A stretch of 64,000 bases of DNA from Lachnospiraceae bacterium (GCA_015057085.1 SVFB01000085.1:35124-99123); one strand, 5' to 3'; counted from the first letter of the stretch, positions 1 through 9,740 are shown. Program-made: numbers and translations. The notes: a model not told the origin generated them from the sequence alone.

Positions 1-654
1 ATAAGAAAGCACCACCGGTACACAGGCGATATCATTGCCTCTGACATTCAACAGCCATGAAATGTCATATAAAGAAGTGAGCAAGTGAAGACTTGCACCT
101 TTCTTTTTCATTTCTTCTCTCACTGCGGATAATTTGTCTTTTGTGCTTTGTCCGCTGTATTTTTCATCTAAAATCCAAACAGGTTCCTTCGAAAGAGCCG
201 GACGATCTTCCCAAATCAGATTAATCAAATCCTCATCGACCTTTAATGCGCCATTCTTTTCCTCTACAATCTTCGCAAAGGTATTTCCTGTATCCGCATC
301 GATGACTCTTCCATCAAATCCAAGGATATCCTTTTCTTTTAATACAGATTTTAAATACTCAGGGATGGTTGGCACGCCTTCCTCTCCCATCTTGCGCAGA
401 ATCACAGAACTATTCTTTAATTGCTCCGCAGCCTGCAAAAAATATCTTCCGTCGGTCCAAAGATTTGCCTCTTCCATGGTGATGACTGCGCATCCTGCGG
501 AACCGGTAAATCCGGTAATAAACTCCCGGGCCTTGAAATGATCTCCCACATATTCCGAATTATGAAAATCGGAAGTCGGCACCACATATGCTGCGATATT
601 TCGCGCCTTCATCTCCTTTCTTAGATTTGCAATTCTTGTGTCCACTGTTACCAT
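1..654 (-). CDS. Xaa-Pro aminopeptidase, N-terminal part (partial, runs off the left edge)
   Basis: The 218 visible codons are the amino-terminal creatinase-type domain of an M24B aminopeptidase P, which removes an N-terminal residue that precedes proline. The stretch from TDFHNSEYVGDHFKAREF-like sequence through FTGSAGCAVIT and WTDGRYFLQA (residues about 25-80) is the family signature. The metal-binding catalytic domain lies outside the window. The start is ATG at 654, preceded by AAAGGA at the proper distance. It starts 15 bp after the helicase stop codon, so it is probably the last visible gene of that minus-strand operon. Identification is by family pattern; activity cannot be checked without the C-terminal half. 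Confidence 0.88.
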   Translation of the reverse strand, partial: MVTVDTRIANLRKEMKARNIAAYVVPTSDFHNSEYVGDHFKAREFITGFTGSAGCAVITMEEANLWTDGRYFLQAAEQLKNSSVILRKMGEEGVPTIPEYLKSVLKEKDILGFDGRVIDADTGNTFAKIVEEKNGALKVDEDLINLIWEDRPALSKEPVWILDEKYSGQSTKDKLSAVREEMKKKGASLHLLTSLYDISWLLNVRGNDIACVPVVLSY

Positions 655-669
655 TTTCTTATGTCCTTT

Positions 670-2634
670 CTACGAATATTTGAACCCCCAATGTTCGTCC
701 CTTAGCTTGCTACATCTTCTGCAAAGTCTTGTTGGTGAATCAATTGGCAGAATCTTTCCGCAATACTTACAGCGAAGAATATATTCGTCCTTATCCAGGG
801 CCAAAAGTTCCATAATATGGTCCTGGGTAGCTTCTCTCTCTTCCTCCAGCCAGCGCGCATCATAAAGCTTACCCATGCGCATGGAGAACTGATAATACAA
901 ATCCAGCTTTTTATAATAGGATTCGTATTTGTGAAGTCCCTCATAGCGGCTTTGCTTTGACGGACGTGTCAGCATAATATCCGCAGTATATGTCTCACAA
1001 TAACGATTCCACAGTTTTACAACTTCCCGATCTTTGATATCAATCGGACAGGTAATCATTTTATAGAGCACATATTTGTCATCGAAATCCACAATATATC
1101 TGCGGTTTTTATATGCTTCGTTATATAAGAACATCATCTCTTCGATGTTGATCTTCTCAAATGGTTCGGAAGGTTTTACCTCCTTCCACAAATGAATGAT
1201 GACATCAAGCGGCGCTTCCATACTCAAAAGCACCTGTGGGAATCCAAGGGTTACTTTTTGAATCGGCTGCTCTTCCTTTGCCAATTGACGTTTTAAGAAA
1301 TTAAGTTTCCCCTCATCCATTGCTGTGATATAGCCATTTTCATAGATGCCATACCGTCCGGCGCGTCCGGCAATCTGCTTAATCTCAGATAGTTCCAGCG
1401 CTCGAACCTGTTTTCCATCATATTTGTCCACTTCCATAAAGACGATTCGTCGAACAGGAAGATTCAATCCCATACCGATGGCATCTGTGGATACGACCAC
1501 CTTTGTCTCGCCTTCCAAAAACATTTCCATTTGGCGGCGTCTGATTTCCGGCGGCAAGCTTCCATAGATAACGCTGGCGCCGATTCCGTTTTGTTCCAAA
1601 CGTCCTGCCACATTTAATACGGCTTTCTTTGAGAATACGATTAATGCATCGCCTTCTTTGACATCCTCCGGGAAAGAAATCGGAGTATCCTCCAACTCAA
1701 GCCCCGTCATTCGCTTATATTCTTTGATTTCATAATCAGAATTTTTGCACAGACGAATCAAATGTGTGATAACCTCTGTTGCTGCAGGGCTCATACAAAC
1801 ATGAATTTCTTCCGCTTTAACACCTAAGATTGCTCTGGTCCAGGAATGACCGCGGCTTTCATCTGCAACCATCTGTGCCTCATCAATGACAGCAACTTCA
1901 TAGGTTTTATCAATATCGAGCATTTCTACAGTGGAGGCGGTGATATTGGCGCCCTCCACTTCCAAGCACTCCTGGCCTGTCAACATGGTACAAGGTACGC
2001 CGGCTCCGTTCATCTTCTCATATACTTCCAAAGCCAGCAGACGAAGCGGTCCCAGATAGACTCCGGACTTGGCCACCTTCAACCGCTCCAGTGCATGATA
2101 GGTTTTCCCGCTGTTCGTTGGTCCCACATGAAGCACAAAATGTCGCTTCATATTATGTGTTTCCGCAAATTCCATTTCCGGTTTTGCCGGTACCAATTCT
2201 ACGATTTGCTTTCTTAAGATGCGTGATACATATCCTCTGTAAACCATCGAAAACGGCTGGTTTGTCAGTGCCCCGCCACTTTCTTTTTTTATCTTTTTTA
2301 AGGTTTCTTCCGTGATATAAGAAAGCTCGGAAGCACTCATATCAAATAGATCCAACCGCATCAACTCCGGAAGGAGTTCGCGATTAAATCTTCCGATTGC
2401 CTTTTTGTCATTATGATAATATACGGTCTCCGACAGCATCTTTACATCCTTGTGATGCTTCAACAGACGCTCGTAAGACGCACTTCTTGTATTTTGCAAT
2501 TCCCTGATTTTAGAATTCATGCGATGCAAGTACTTATTAATACGCGCCGGCCGTTTTACCCCACGCGCAGCCGTACGAAATTGATCCACATAAAAGTCCA
2601 AAATCAAATTCATATCCAAATATTCGTTACCCAT
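670..2634 (-). CDS. SUV3-type DExQ-box RNA helicase
   Basis: The 654-residue protein is an ATP-dependent superfamily 2 helicase resembling mitochondrial SUV3. It carries Walker A GPTNSGKT (about residues 171-178), a DEAQ box (251-254), and QIAGRAGRYG (near 430) as helicase motif VI. The C-terminus holds two CxxC pairs (CKYC and CRRC), probably a zinc ribbon, which is an addition to the core. I chose ATG 2634 because it overlaps the end of the glycosyltransferase by 8 bp, which suggests translational coupling; a longer frame upstream runs through that gene. SUV3 relatives unwind RNA together with exonucleases; here a role in RNA turnover is inferred. Its place in an envelope-gene operon is odd. 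Confidence 0.85.
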   Translation of the reverse strand: MGNEYLDMNLILDFYVDQFRTAARGVKRPARINKYLHRMNSKIRELQNTRSASYERLLKHHKDVKMLSETVYYHNDKKAIGRFNRELLPELMRLDLFDMSASELSYITEETLKKIKKESGGALTNQPFSMVYRGYVSRILRKQIVELVPAKPEMEFAETHNMKRHFVLHVGPTNSGKTYHALERLKVAKSGVYLGPLRLLALEVYEKMNGAGVPCTMLTGQECLEVEGANITASTVEMLDIDKTYEVAVIDEAQMVADESRGHSWTRAILGVKAEEIHVCMSPAATEVITHLIRLCKNSDYEIKEYKRMTGLELEDTPISFPEDVKEGDALIVFSKKAVLNVAGRLEQNGIGASVIYGSLPPEIRRRQMEMFLEGETKVVVSTDAIGMGLNLPVRRIVFMEVDKYDGKQVRALELSEIKQIAGRAGRYGIYENGYITAMDEGKLNFLKRQLAKEEQPIQKVTLGFPQVLLSMEAPLDVIIHLWKEVKPSEPFEKINIEEMMFLYNEAYKNRRYIVDFDDKYVLYKMITCPIDIKDREVVKLWNRYCETYTADIMLTRPSKQSRYEGLHKYESYYKKLDLYYQFSMRMGKLYDARWLEEEREATQDHIMELLALDKDEYILRCKYCGKILPIDSPTRLCRRCSKLRDEHWGFKYS

Positions 2635-3580
2635 TTTTTTCACATTCTTCGTTATTTGTTTCGCCCACGATATAATGCGGACGATGCTTGACTTCCATAT
2701 AGGTTTTGGAGATATATTGCCCCATGATTCCCATACAGAACAGCTGAATTCCACCTATAAAAGTAATGATACATACAAGACTCGGCCAGCCTGCAACCGG
2801 ATCATGATAGAGCAACGCTCTAATGATTTCAAAAATAATCGCAATAAAAGAAACCATGGTCATAATGATTCCCATCACTGATGAAATACGAATCGGAGCA
2901 TTCGAAAAGTTCACCATTCCATCGATGGAATAGCGCAACAACTGCCAGAAATTCCACTTTGTCTCTCCTGCAGAGCGCTGTACATTTTCGAATTCCAACC
3001 ACTTTGTGCGATATCCTACCCACGCAAAGATTCCTTTTGAAAACCGATTGTATTCTCCTAAAGCAATAATGGAATCCACCATTGCGCGATTCATCATCCG
3101 AAAATCCCTTGCCCCATCGGCAATTTCAATTTCGGTCATCTTTCTCATCATCTTATAAAATCTGCGTGCAAAGAAGGAGCGAATCTTCGGCTCTCCCTTA
3201 CGAGTCACCCTACGGCTTGCCACATTATCATAATCGCCGCTTTCTAAAATCTGCGCCATCTGCGGTAAAAGTTCCGGCGGATCCTGCATATCAGCATCCA
3301 TGGTGACAACATAATCTCCGGTGGCATTTTTCAGTCCGCACAACAATCCGGCCTCTTTGCCGAAATTGCGCGAAAAAGAATAATAAAATACTCTTGCATC
3401 CTGTTGTGACAGCATGCGCATTGTCTTTAAAGTGTCATCCGTCGAGCCATCATTGACAAGAACAAATTCAAACTCGTAGTCTGTCATTTTTTGTGTGATA
3501 TCCATCAATGCCCGATACAGAATCGGTAGCGCTTCCGCTTCATTATAACACGGAACAACTATGCTGATTTTCTTTTGCAT
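2627..3580 (-). CDS. Family 2 glycosyltransferase, GtrB/polyisoprenyl-phosphate type
   Basis: The 317-residue enzyme starts with the GT2 motif SIVVPCYNEAEALP and carries the metal-binding DADMQDPPE and the acceptor-loop pattern around GARDFRMM. Two hydrophobic segments near residues 230-300 fit the GtrB/DPM1-like subgroup, which loads a sugar onto undecaprenyl or another polyprenyl phosphate at the inner membrane face. ATG 3580 has an AGGAG site 9 bp upstream inside the end of the preceding gene, which it overlaps by 22 bp. The next gene (YfhO type, GT-C-like) is a plausible user of the lipid-linked sugar for modifying a cell-surface polymer; this pairing is inferred from context and from such gene pairs elsewhere. 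Confidence 0.9.
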   Translation of the reverse strand: MQKKISIVVPCYNEAEALPILYRALMDITQKMTDYEFEFVLVNDGSTDDTLKTMRMLSQQDARVFYYSFSRNFGKEAGLLCGLKNATGDYVVTMDADMQDPPELLPQMAQILESGDYDNVASRRVTRKGEPKIRSFFARRFYKMMRKMTEIEIADGARDFRMMNRAMVDSIIALGEYNRFSKGIFAWVGYRTKWLEFENVQRSAGETKWNFWQLLRYSIDGMVNFSNAPIRISSVMGIIMTMVSFIAIIFEIIRALLYHDPVAGWPSLVCIITFIGGIQLFCMGIMGQYISKTYMEVKHRPHYIVGETNNEECEKNG

Positions 3581-6048
3581 GCCACGAATCTCCTTCCTAC
3601 TAACAATAGCAGAAAAATCAGGATACATAAAGCACTAATTATTGCACCGGTTTTCAGTGCCGGAGTCTCATATTGCAAGGAAATCTGATGTGTTCCGCTC
3701 TCCAATTGTACAGAAATAAATGCATCACAAAAAGCAGAAATCTCTGTTTCCTCCCCATCTACTTTCAAAGTCCAACCCGGAACATATGGAATCGAAAGTA
3801 CCAATCGACCTCCGTTTTCTGTTGTAATCGTGCCTTCCACACTCGTATCGCTGTAATCAGTCACTTCCAATTGCTCCTGCAACAGGTTCTCGCAGGCGGA
3901 AATGGCAGCGGATTCATCTAATCGAAACAGATTAAATTGCAATGTATCACCGCCGCTGTTTGTGATTGTGATTGTTTCGCCGGCCTCGCACTGTCCGATA
4001 TCGAGAAGATATCTGTGAGATGTCTTCGAAAAACTTCTGTTATATCCGCTTGAACTGTACATCGATAATCGATCGTTTGAATTATTAAAATAAGCTGCAT
4101 AATAATATCCATCTTCCGGAATGGTAATGGTGGTGGAGCCTGCGTCCTGTTCCTCCTCGTGCTTTACGATGGTCAGATATTGCTCACTTGCACCAAGTAA
4201 TTCTGCCAGCTCATTTAAATTCATAATGCGTTCACTGGTTGATACATAAGTATTGTCCCAATCCGCAATCACTTCTTCGTCTAACACAAATCCCAAAGAT
4301 GCTGTATAAGTGTTTTTATACAGATATAGATTTCCGGATTGCTTCACCAATGTGCGATATGGACTTTCCGCCAACTCATCCTTTGAAATCACATAAGAAA
4401 CGGACAGCATCGCTGAAGTCATCGGAGTTGCGCCATTGAAGCAATAATAATTTTTGCCGCCCTCCATATAAACGCTCTGGTAAAAATGACTGACATCCAG
4501 ATTCATCAATGATGAGAACACCGTAGCGGATGAATAGGTATGATAACTGCTATCATTTTTGGTCAAGCGGCTATAATCTTCTACTCGATAGAACTGATTG
4601 CCCTCTTCTTCCTCGATATAATCTATTAAAGCATCATAATCCGCATCATTTTGCGTATAGACAGTTCTGCTTGTAACTCCGATTCCCGTAACTGTCATAT
4701 TGATTATCAATTCTGCGATAACAACCACAAACAAAAGAGTTTTCATGCCTCTTGCACGAATCAACAGATAAATCAGCAAATACAATAGCATAAATAAAGC
4801 TGTCACCGTATAACTCCAATATGCTGTCACTTCCGGATCGGCGGTGAACAAAGCTGCTATCATTAACGCCACTGCGATTCCAAAGGCAACGCATACCTGC
4901 CAGATTTTATAAACTTTGCGCTCTTTCCATGCTGCAAATGCCATCATCAGCACCAACAGCGCAAACAAGAAGGATTGTCTTCCCGGAAGGGACTCCGGAA
5001 AATGCAGTCCATGCCAGGCAAAATCCAAAATATTATTCGAAAAGCTTAAGAAGAAAAATACCACCATCAGGTAGGCAGGAATTTTTCTCTTTAAAGAAAT
5101 ATTGCGATTGAAGCCATATAAAATCATCAGCAAAAATGCAAAAATGCCACAATATAAATTCGGCCAATGCTCCGTTCCCGTATATACCTCAGTCACAACA
5201 GACATACGCGAGATTTCTGCAAGGATATTGAAATACCATTCCATAGCCTCCGGGAATCCTCCGCCCATGGAAGAACCGGAATAGGAAAGAACGACAATCT
5301 CCGGGAGAATCAAAACCGCAGACATACCGCCCGCCAGAAGTGAATATAATCCAAAGTGAGCCAGCGCCCATAGCTTATCCTTGATTCCTTTTGTTGCTGT
5401 AAAAAACAGCCATCCAAAATAAAACACCAAGAAAATGCAAAGCATAATAGCGATGTAATAATTGGACCAAATAGAAATGGCAAGGGCAATTGCATATAAT
5501 GTCGGCTTCTTTTCTTTGACAAGCTTCTCCAGTCCTAGCAACACAAGTGGAGCCAATGCCACCGTGTCCATCCACATAATGTCCCAGCTGTAGGCTGCCA
5601 CAAATCCGCTCAAAGCGTAGGCTGTCGCAAATACCAATCTCTCCTTTTCCATCAATCTCACATTGAAATGATATCCGAGAAATTTGTACATAAACAGACC
5701 GCACAAACCGATTTTGATTATGATCGTCAATTCCATAAATTCGATTACGAAGCTCTTCGGCAGAAGAATCAAAAACCAGTTAAACGGACTGGCCAAATAA
5801 TATGCATACAAAGAGACATAGTCTGATCCCAGTCCCAGATTCCAGGTATAGAACAGACTTTGCCCATTTTTAAGCTTCTCTAAAAATTCCGTAAAAAACG
5901 GACAATATTGATGGTACATATCAATATGCAACATACATTGATTGCCAAATGGATATACCCGATTCCCAATGCAAATCACTACGACTGCCAAAAAAGGAAT
6001 CAGGAATGCAAATAATTCATATTTGTATTTTGCAAAAAAGATTTTCAC
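3559..6048 (-). CDS. YfhO-family multi-pass membrane protein (GT-C-like)
   Basis: The protein has 829 residues. The first about 460 are a series of a dozen or so hydrophobic helices, followed by a large extracytoplasmic region and one last helix near the C-terminus with a basic tail (RRFVACKRKSA). The early loop sequence HIDMYHQYCPFFTEF and the motif SWDIMWMDTVALAPL are typical of YfhO, a family linked to glycosylation of lipoteichoic acid. It starts at GTG 6048, which overlaps the TAG of the preceding sulfatase gene by one base, with GGAGGAAA upstream. With the GtrB-type enzyme encoded next, it probably transfers sugar from a lipid carrier to an extracellular polymer; the substrate is inferred. 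Confidence 0.85.
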   Translation of the reverse strand: MKIFFAKYKYELFAFLIPFLAVVVICIGNRVYPFGNQCMLHIDMYHQYCPFFTEFLEKLKNGQSLFYTWNLGLGSDYVSLYAYYLASPFNWFLILLPKSFVIEFMELTIIIKIGLCGLFMYKFLGYHFNVRLMEKERLVFATAYALSGFVAAYSWDIMWMDTVALAPLVLLGLEKLVKEKKPTLYAIALAISIWSNYYIAIMLCIFLVFYFGWLFFTATKGIKDKLWALAHFGLYSLLAGGMSAVLILPEIVVLSYSGSSMGGGFPEAMEWYFNILAEISRMSVVTEVYTGTEHWPNLYCGIFAFLLMILYGFNRNISLKRKIPAYLMVVFFFLSFSNNILDFAWHGLHFPESLPGRQSFLFALLVLMMAFAAWKERKVYKIWQVCVAFGIAVALMIAALFTADPEVTAYWSYTVTALFMLLYLLIYLLIRARGMKTLLFVVVIAELIINMTVTGIGVTSRTVYTQNDADYDALIDYIEEEEGNQFYRVEDYSRLTKNDSSYHTYSSATVFSSLMNLDVSHFYQSVYMEGGKNYYCFNGATPMTSAMLSVSYVISKDELAESPYRTLVKQSGNLYLYKNTYTASLGFVLDEEVIADWDNTYVSTSERIMNLNELAELLGASEQYLTIVKHEEEQDAGSTTITIPEDGYYYAAYFNNSNDRLSMYSSSGYNRSFSKTSHRYLLDIGQCEAGETITITNSGGDTLQFNLFRLDESAAISACENLLQEQLEVTDYSDTSVEGTITTENGGRLVLSIPYVPGWTLKVDGEETEISAFCDAFISVQLESGTHQISLQYETPALKTGAIISALCILIFLLLLVGRRFVACKRKSA

Positions 6049-7787
6049 TATGGTGTTTCCTCCGCTTGATAATCAAACAAATAATAATACTGCAGCATTT
6101 GATATTCCTTGAGCATTTCTTCGCTTGCATCATCACTTTCTTCCAATCTTGCTGCCGAGATAATCGGATACTCCTTCTGCAGTTTGAGCAGGAAATTCTG
6201 ATATGCACTTGTCGGAAGTCCCAAGGTCTCCATCATATTTGCTGCCAGATAGTTTGCACTGGTATCAGAGCCTGTTTCTTCTTCAATATCGTAATTTGCC
6301 CAGATAAAATAAGGCACCTCATATCGAATATAGGACTCGGTCGCCTGATTTACAGGGCGAACAGTCGCATCGTTCGGCTGATGATCTCCAAAGAAGACAA
6401 TCACAGTCTTCTCATCCTCGCTTGCAAAATAATCCACAAGTTCCTGAATTTCAGAATCTGTGATTTTAATCAGCGATAAATATTGTGAAAGTGCAAAACT
6501 GTTTGCCCCCTCCACTGTCACATCCGGCGTGAAATTATCATAGGCATCTGTGTAGCTGCCATGATTTTGCATTGTGACATTAAAGATAAATAAAGGATTA
6601 TCATCTTTTTCCTGATAGATTTTCTTAATCTGCTCGAAATCGCATTCATCACTGATATAGCTTCTGATATAGCTGCGATAAGACCATTGCGGTAAGAACA
6701 AATTATTTTCCAATCCCAGAAGCGGGTAAACCGTATCCCGATTCCAGCCGCTTGCATTATATGGATGCATTCCGTAGGTTGTATATCCAAGTCCGCTCAA
6801 GCAGCTGGCCAAAGATGGCAATTCTTCTTTGACATACTGCTGATATGGAATGCTTCCCATCGGCAAGAAATACATACTGTTTCCTGTCAGAAATTCAAAT
6901 TCCGTATTGGCGGTATTGCCGCCACATACAGAAACATTTAAATATCCGGAGACTGTATTTTCCACTTCTCCGTCCATAATGCTATGCACAAACGGCATAT
7001 AATCCTCGCTGGCCGTAAAATCAGACAACAATCCCACATCCGAAAATGCTTCATTCATAATGACAATGATATTTGGATAATCATTAGAAGCAGATGTATC
7101 AGATGTCTCCTCATAGGATTCCAAAATTTCCTCAGCCTTGCTTGCGCTATAACCTGATGGCTTATCCACATGGACATACTCAAGATCCATCACAAACGTT
7201 ACTGTCATTCCATTCACCTGTGTCATATAAGACGGAGTAAATAAAAACGGATACAGATAATGTCTGGTTTGAAACGAATCATCCTGCAGACATTTGCCAA
7301 ACAGGAACAAAATCAAAAAACTGGCCGCAAATGGAATCAGTCGAAAATAAAATCTAAGCTCGATTTCAAATTTGAAGAATTGTAGTGCAACGAAGATTGC
7401 AATGAAGATTAAGCTGACAATAATTATCCGACGATCCGGAGTGAAATCATAATTTCCGGCAACGCTGGATGCTGTCTTAATCGAAAAGATATCCCAGGGA
7501 ACAAAAGGCGTGGATCGAAATTTCATCACATAATGATTTGTCAATCCAAAAATCATAGAAAGTCCGATTAAAATTCTAAGAGAAATCATAGCCTTTTTAC
7601 ATACGAAAAAAAGTCCCCATCCGATTAACTCAAAGATCAGGACATTAAAAAGCTGAGCCTCTGCGCGTACTTCCACAAATGGATTATGCTCATAGAACTC
7701 CATCAAATAAAACAACATAGCCGGAATCAAAAAACCTATGGTAATTTTACCGGCCAGCTGTAATTTCTCTTTGTATTCTTTTTTCAT
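6048..7787 (-). CDS. LTA-synthase-like membrane sulfatase (phosphoglycerol transferase family)
   Basis: The 579-residue protein has about five transmembrane helices in residues 15-165 and an extracellular alkaline-phosphatase-fold domain. Visible catalytic features are NEAFSD (245-250, metal ligand Glu), CGGNTANTEFEFLTG holding the nucleophilic Thr region, and FFGDHQPN near the C-terminus. These match LtaS/MdoB-type enzymes that transfer glycerol phosphate from phosphatidylglycerol to a polymer outside the membrane. A Shine-Dalgarno AAGGAAG precedes ATG 7787. The next gene overlaps by one base. Substrate is inferred from family: lipoteichoic-acid-like backbone or another phosphoglycerol-decorated glycan. 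Confidence 0.88.
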   Translation of the reverse strand: MKKEYKEKLQLAGKITIGFLIPAMLFYLMEFYEHNPFVEVRAEAQLFNVLIFELIGWGLFFVCKKAMISLRILIGLSMIFGLTNHYVMKFRSTPFVPWDIFSIKTASSVAGNYDFTPDRRIIIVSLIFIAIFVALQFFKFEIELRFYFRLIPFAASFLILFLFGKCLQDDSFQTRHYLYPFLFTPSYMTQVNGMTVTFVMDLEYVHVDKPSGYSASKAEEILESYEETSDTSASNDYPNIIVIMNEAFSDVGLLSDFTASEDYMPFVHSIMDGEVENTVSGYLNVSVCGGNTANTEFEFLTGNSMYFLPMGSIPYQQYVKEELPSLASCLSGLGYTTYGMHPYNASGWNRDTVYPLLGLENNLFLPQWSYRSYIRSYISDECDFEQIKKIYQEKDDNPLFIFNVTMQNHGSYTDAYDNFTPDVTVEGANSFALSQYLSLIKITDSEIQELVDYFASEDEKTVIVFFGDHQPNDATVRPVNQATESYIRYEVPYFIWANYDIEEETGSDTSANYLAANMMETLGLPTSAYQNFLLKLQKEYPIISAARLEESDDASEEMLKEYQMLQYYYLFDYQAEETP

Positions 7788-7802
7788 GATATCAGTACTT
7801 CC

Positions 7803-8087
7803 TTAGTAATTACTAAGAACAAGCCTATCCTTTATATTTTGCTCCAAACTATCCAATGCTCTTCGTGCCTGACTATAGCGATGCGGATTGGTTTCTATGA
7901 TATAGACTTTTTGGGCGCCCCTGTATTTATCCCTTTGAAAGAAAGGAATCTTTTTGCAGTTCTTTGTAAAAGGAATTTGCTCGTCCAATAACAGTTCTAC
8001 TGTTCGATTACCGACGCGCTCATTTGTCGTTCTACATAACTCGATATTGTTTCCGGAAAAATTTGACAATTCTTTTTTTGTACGCAT
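7803..8087 (-). CDS. Small conserved-looking protein of unknown function
   Basis: I do not recognise this 94-residue basic protein. It has no signal peptide or membrane segment. It is rich in Asn, Arg and Lys and contains RTTNERVGNRTVELLLDEQ and a C-terminal helix (RRALDSLEQNIKDRL). ATG 8087 has GGGAGTGGA just upstream, better placed than a longer in-frame start at 8117. It ends 15 bp before the LTA-synthase-like gene and is likely its operon partner. The segment TVELLLDEQIPFTKNCKKIPFF suggests a compact alpha/beta protein, but no function can be claimed. Confidence 0.6.
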   Translation of the reverse strand: MRTKKELSNFSGNNIELCRTTNERVGNRTVELLLDEQIPFTKNCKKIPFFQRDKYRGAQKVYIIETNPHRYSQARRALDSLEQNIKDRLVLSNY

Positions 8088-8255
8088 TTCCACTCCCAAG
8101 ATATAGTTTTGTTTCACATGTTTTGATAGGTTTTATCCCCTACATATAGTACATCGGTATTTCTATATATACCTTAACCCATTTCACGAAAAAAAACAGT
8201 ATTTTTTCAAAATTTTTTTGTTTTTTTTGCTTTTAAAAAAACTTTAAAATAATCC
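8088..8255. other. A/T-rich intergenic segment with oligo-A/T tracts
   Basis: This stretch between the small protein gene and the tRNA promoter is strongly A/T-rich, with several runs of 6-8 A or T (for example around 8190-8250). It probably holds the minus-strand promoter for the envelope operon, but I cannot pick a convincing -35/-10 pair. No open frame or hairpin stands out. Confidence 0.4.
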
Positions 8256-8284
8256 TTGCAATAGAAAGTATGTTGTGTTAGGAT
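8256..8284 (+). promoter_or_regulatory. Promoter for tRNA-Leu
   Basis: TTGCAA (8256-8261) and TAGGAT (8279-8284) are 17 bp apart and end 25 bp before the tRNA. This fits a sigma-A promoter with a poor third -10 base. Confidence 0.6.
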
Positions 8285-8309
8285 ATTAAACGTGCTTGAA
8301 AGAAGCTAT

Positions 8310-8393
8310 GCCGGCATGTCGGAATTGGCAGACGAGACAGACTCAAAATCTGTTGGCTGTATGGTCGTGTGGGTTCAAGTCCCACTGCCGGCA
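8310..8393 (+). tRNA. tRNA-Leu (anticodon CAA)
   Basis: The acceptor arms GCCGGCA (8310-8316) and TGCCGGC (8386-8392) pair fully, with A as discriminator base. The anticodon stem ACAGA/TCTGT encloses loop CTCAAAA, giving anticodon CAA, which reads UUG. The T arm GTGGG-TTCAAGT-CCCAC is canonical, and the long variable arm between 8355 and 8369 marks a class II tRNA as expected for leucine. The 3' CCA is not encoded. It stands alone between divergent neighbours and has its own promoter and terminator. Confidence 0.95.
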
Positions 8394-8401
8394 TTATAAA
8401 A

Positions 8402-8427
8402 GGACATCCATTCGGATGTCCTTTTTT
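8402..8427 (+). terminator. Intrinsic terminator of tRNA-Leu
   Basis: Stem GGACATCC/GGATGTCC (8 bp) with loop ATTC is followed by TTTTTT, and sits 9 bp after the tRNA. The A-tract on its left side means it may also serve the convergent lysA gene. Confidence 0.9.
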
Positions 8428-8444
8428 GTAGTTACGTTTTGTAG

Positions 8445-9713
8445 TTACGGCAAAATCTGTATGTCATCAAAACAATCAAAAGTTGCAAAATAATCTGCCG
8501 GTGTTTCCGCACGGCGAATCAGCTTCACACTTCCATCTTCTTTTAGCAAAAGTTCTGCCGAACGAAGACGTCCGTTATAATTATATCCCATGGAAAAACC
8601 GTGCGCTCCTGTATCATGGATAAACAGATAATCTCCGATTTCAATCTTTGGCAATTTGCGATCGATTGCAAATTTATCACAGTTTTCACAAAGTGACCCC
8701 ACCACATCATATACATTCGTACAAGGCTCATCTTCCTTTCCAAGTACAGTCAAATGATGATAAGAGCCATAAACTGCCGGTCTCATCAGGTTTGCTGCAC
8801 ATGCATCCACACCAATGTATTCCTTGTAGATGTGTTTTTCATGGATGGCCCTGGTGATCAATGCCCCATACGGACCTAGCATAAAGCGTCCCATCTCAGC
8901 ATATATCTTGATATCGCCCAATCCCGCCGGCACCAGAATTTCTTCAAACGCCTGTCGCACGCCGTCACCGATTGCTGCAATATCATTCGCAGTTGCATCA
9001 GGTGTGTATGGGATGCCCACTCCTCCTGAAAGATTCACAAATGAAAACTCGCATCCGGTCTCCTGCTTTAATTCAACAATCAGCTGAAACAATTGCGCCG
9101 CAAGCTTCGGATAATACTCATTGGTCACAGTATTGCTTGCCAAGAATGCATGAATTCCGAATCTCTTTACGCCTTTTTCGGCTAACGTTTTGTATGCGCA
9201 AACAAGCTGTTCCCTTGTCATTCCGTATTTCGAATCACCCGGATTATCCATAATTCCGTTTGAAAGAGAAAATACGCCACCCGGATTAAATCGACAACTC
9301 ATCTCCTCCGGAAAAGCTCCAACTTCTCGCTCGAAAAAGTCAATATGTGTAATATCATCCAGATTGATAATGGCATTTAATTGGTTGGCATATACATATT
9401 CCTCTGCCGGAGTCTCATTTGAAGAAAACATAATATGTTCCCCGTCAAATCCGCAGGACTTCGCCAGCATCAACTCCGTATAGGAAGAACAATCACATCC
9501 AAAATCATACTCTTTTAAGATTTTTAAAATATATGGATTTGGATTCGCCTTAACCGCAAAATACTCCCGAAAGCCCTTGTTCCAGGCGAACGCATCTTTG
9601 ACAGCTTTTGCATTCTCACGAATTCCTTTTTCATCATAAATATGAAAAGGTGTTGGATAGTCTTTTACAATTTCTTCTACCTGTTCCTTTGTTATAAAAG
9701 GTGTTTTTTTCAT
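8445..9713 (-). CDS. lysA: Diaminopimelate decarboxylase
   Basis: The 422-residue protein is a fold-III PLP decarboxylase that converts meso-diaminopimelate to L-lysine and CO2. The PLP lysine lies in YFAVKANPN (Lys55). Other family marks are SGGVGIPY (phosphate-binding glycine loop) and the C-terminal CENCDKFAIDR and HDTGAHGFSMGYNYNGRLR patches. The start ATG 9713 is preceded by GTGAGG; upstream in-frame starts lie in the leader. It stands alone with its own promoter. Carboxynorspermidine decarboxylase is a relative, but length and motifs favour LysA. No lysine riboswitch fits the short leader of about 50 nt. Confidence 0.85.
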   Translation of the reverse strand: MKKTPFITKEQVEEIVKDYPTPFHIYDEKGIRENAKAVKDAFAWNKGFREYFAVKANPNPYILKILKEYDFGCDCSSYTELMLAKSCGFDGEHIMFSSNETPAEEYVYANQLNAIINLDDITHIDFFEREVGAFPEEMSCRFNPGGVFSLSNGIMDNPGDSKYGMTREQLVCAYKTLAEKGVKRFGIHAFLASNTVTNEYYPKLAAQLFQLIVELKQETGCEFSFVNLSGGVGIPYTPDATANDIAAIGDGVRQAFEEILVPAGLGDIKIYAEMGRFMLGPYGALITRAIHEKHIYKEYIGVDACAANLMRPAVYGSYHHLTVLGKEDEPCTNVYDVVGSLCENCDKFAIDRKLPKIEIGDYLFIHDTGAHGFSMGYNYNGRLRSAELLLKEDGSVKLIRRAETPADYFATFDCFDDIQILP

Positions 9714-9740
9714 TTCTTCTACCTCACACTTTATCCAATT

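Noticed and set aside
8296..8493. Possible 65-codon gene on the plus strand
   Set aside because: It reads through the tRNA-Leu gene and its terminator and has no ribosome site.
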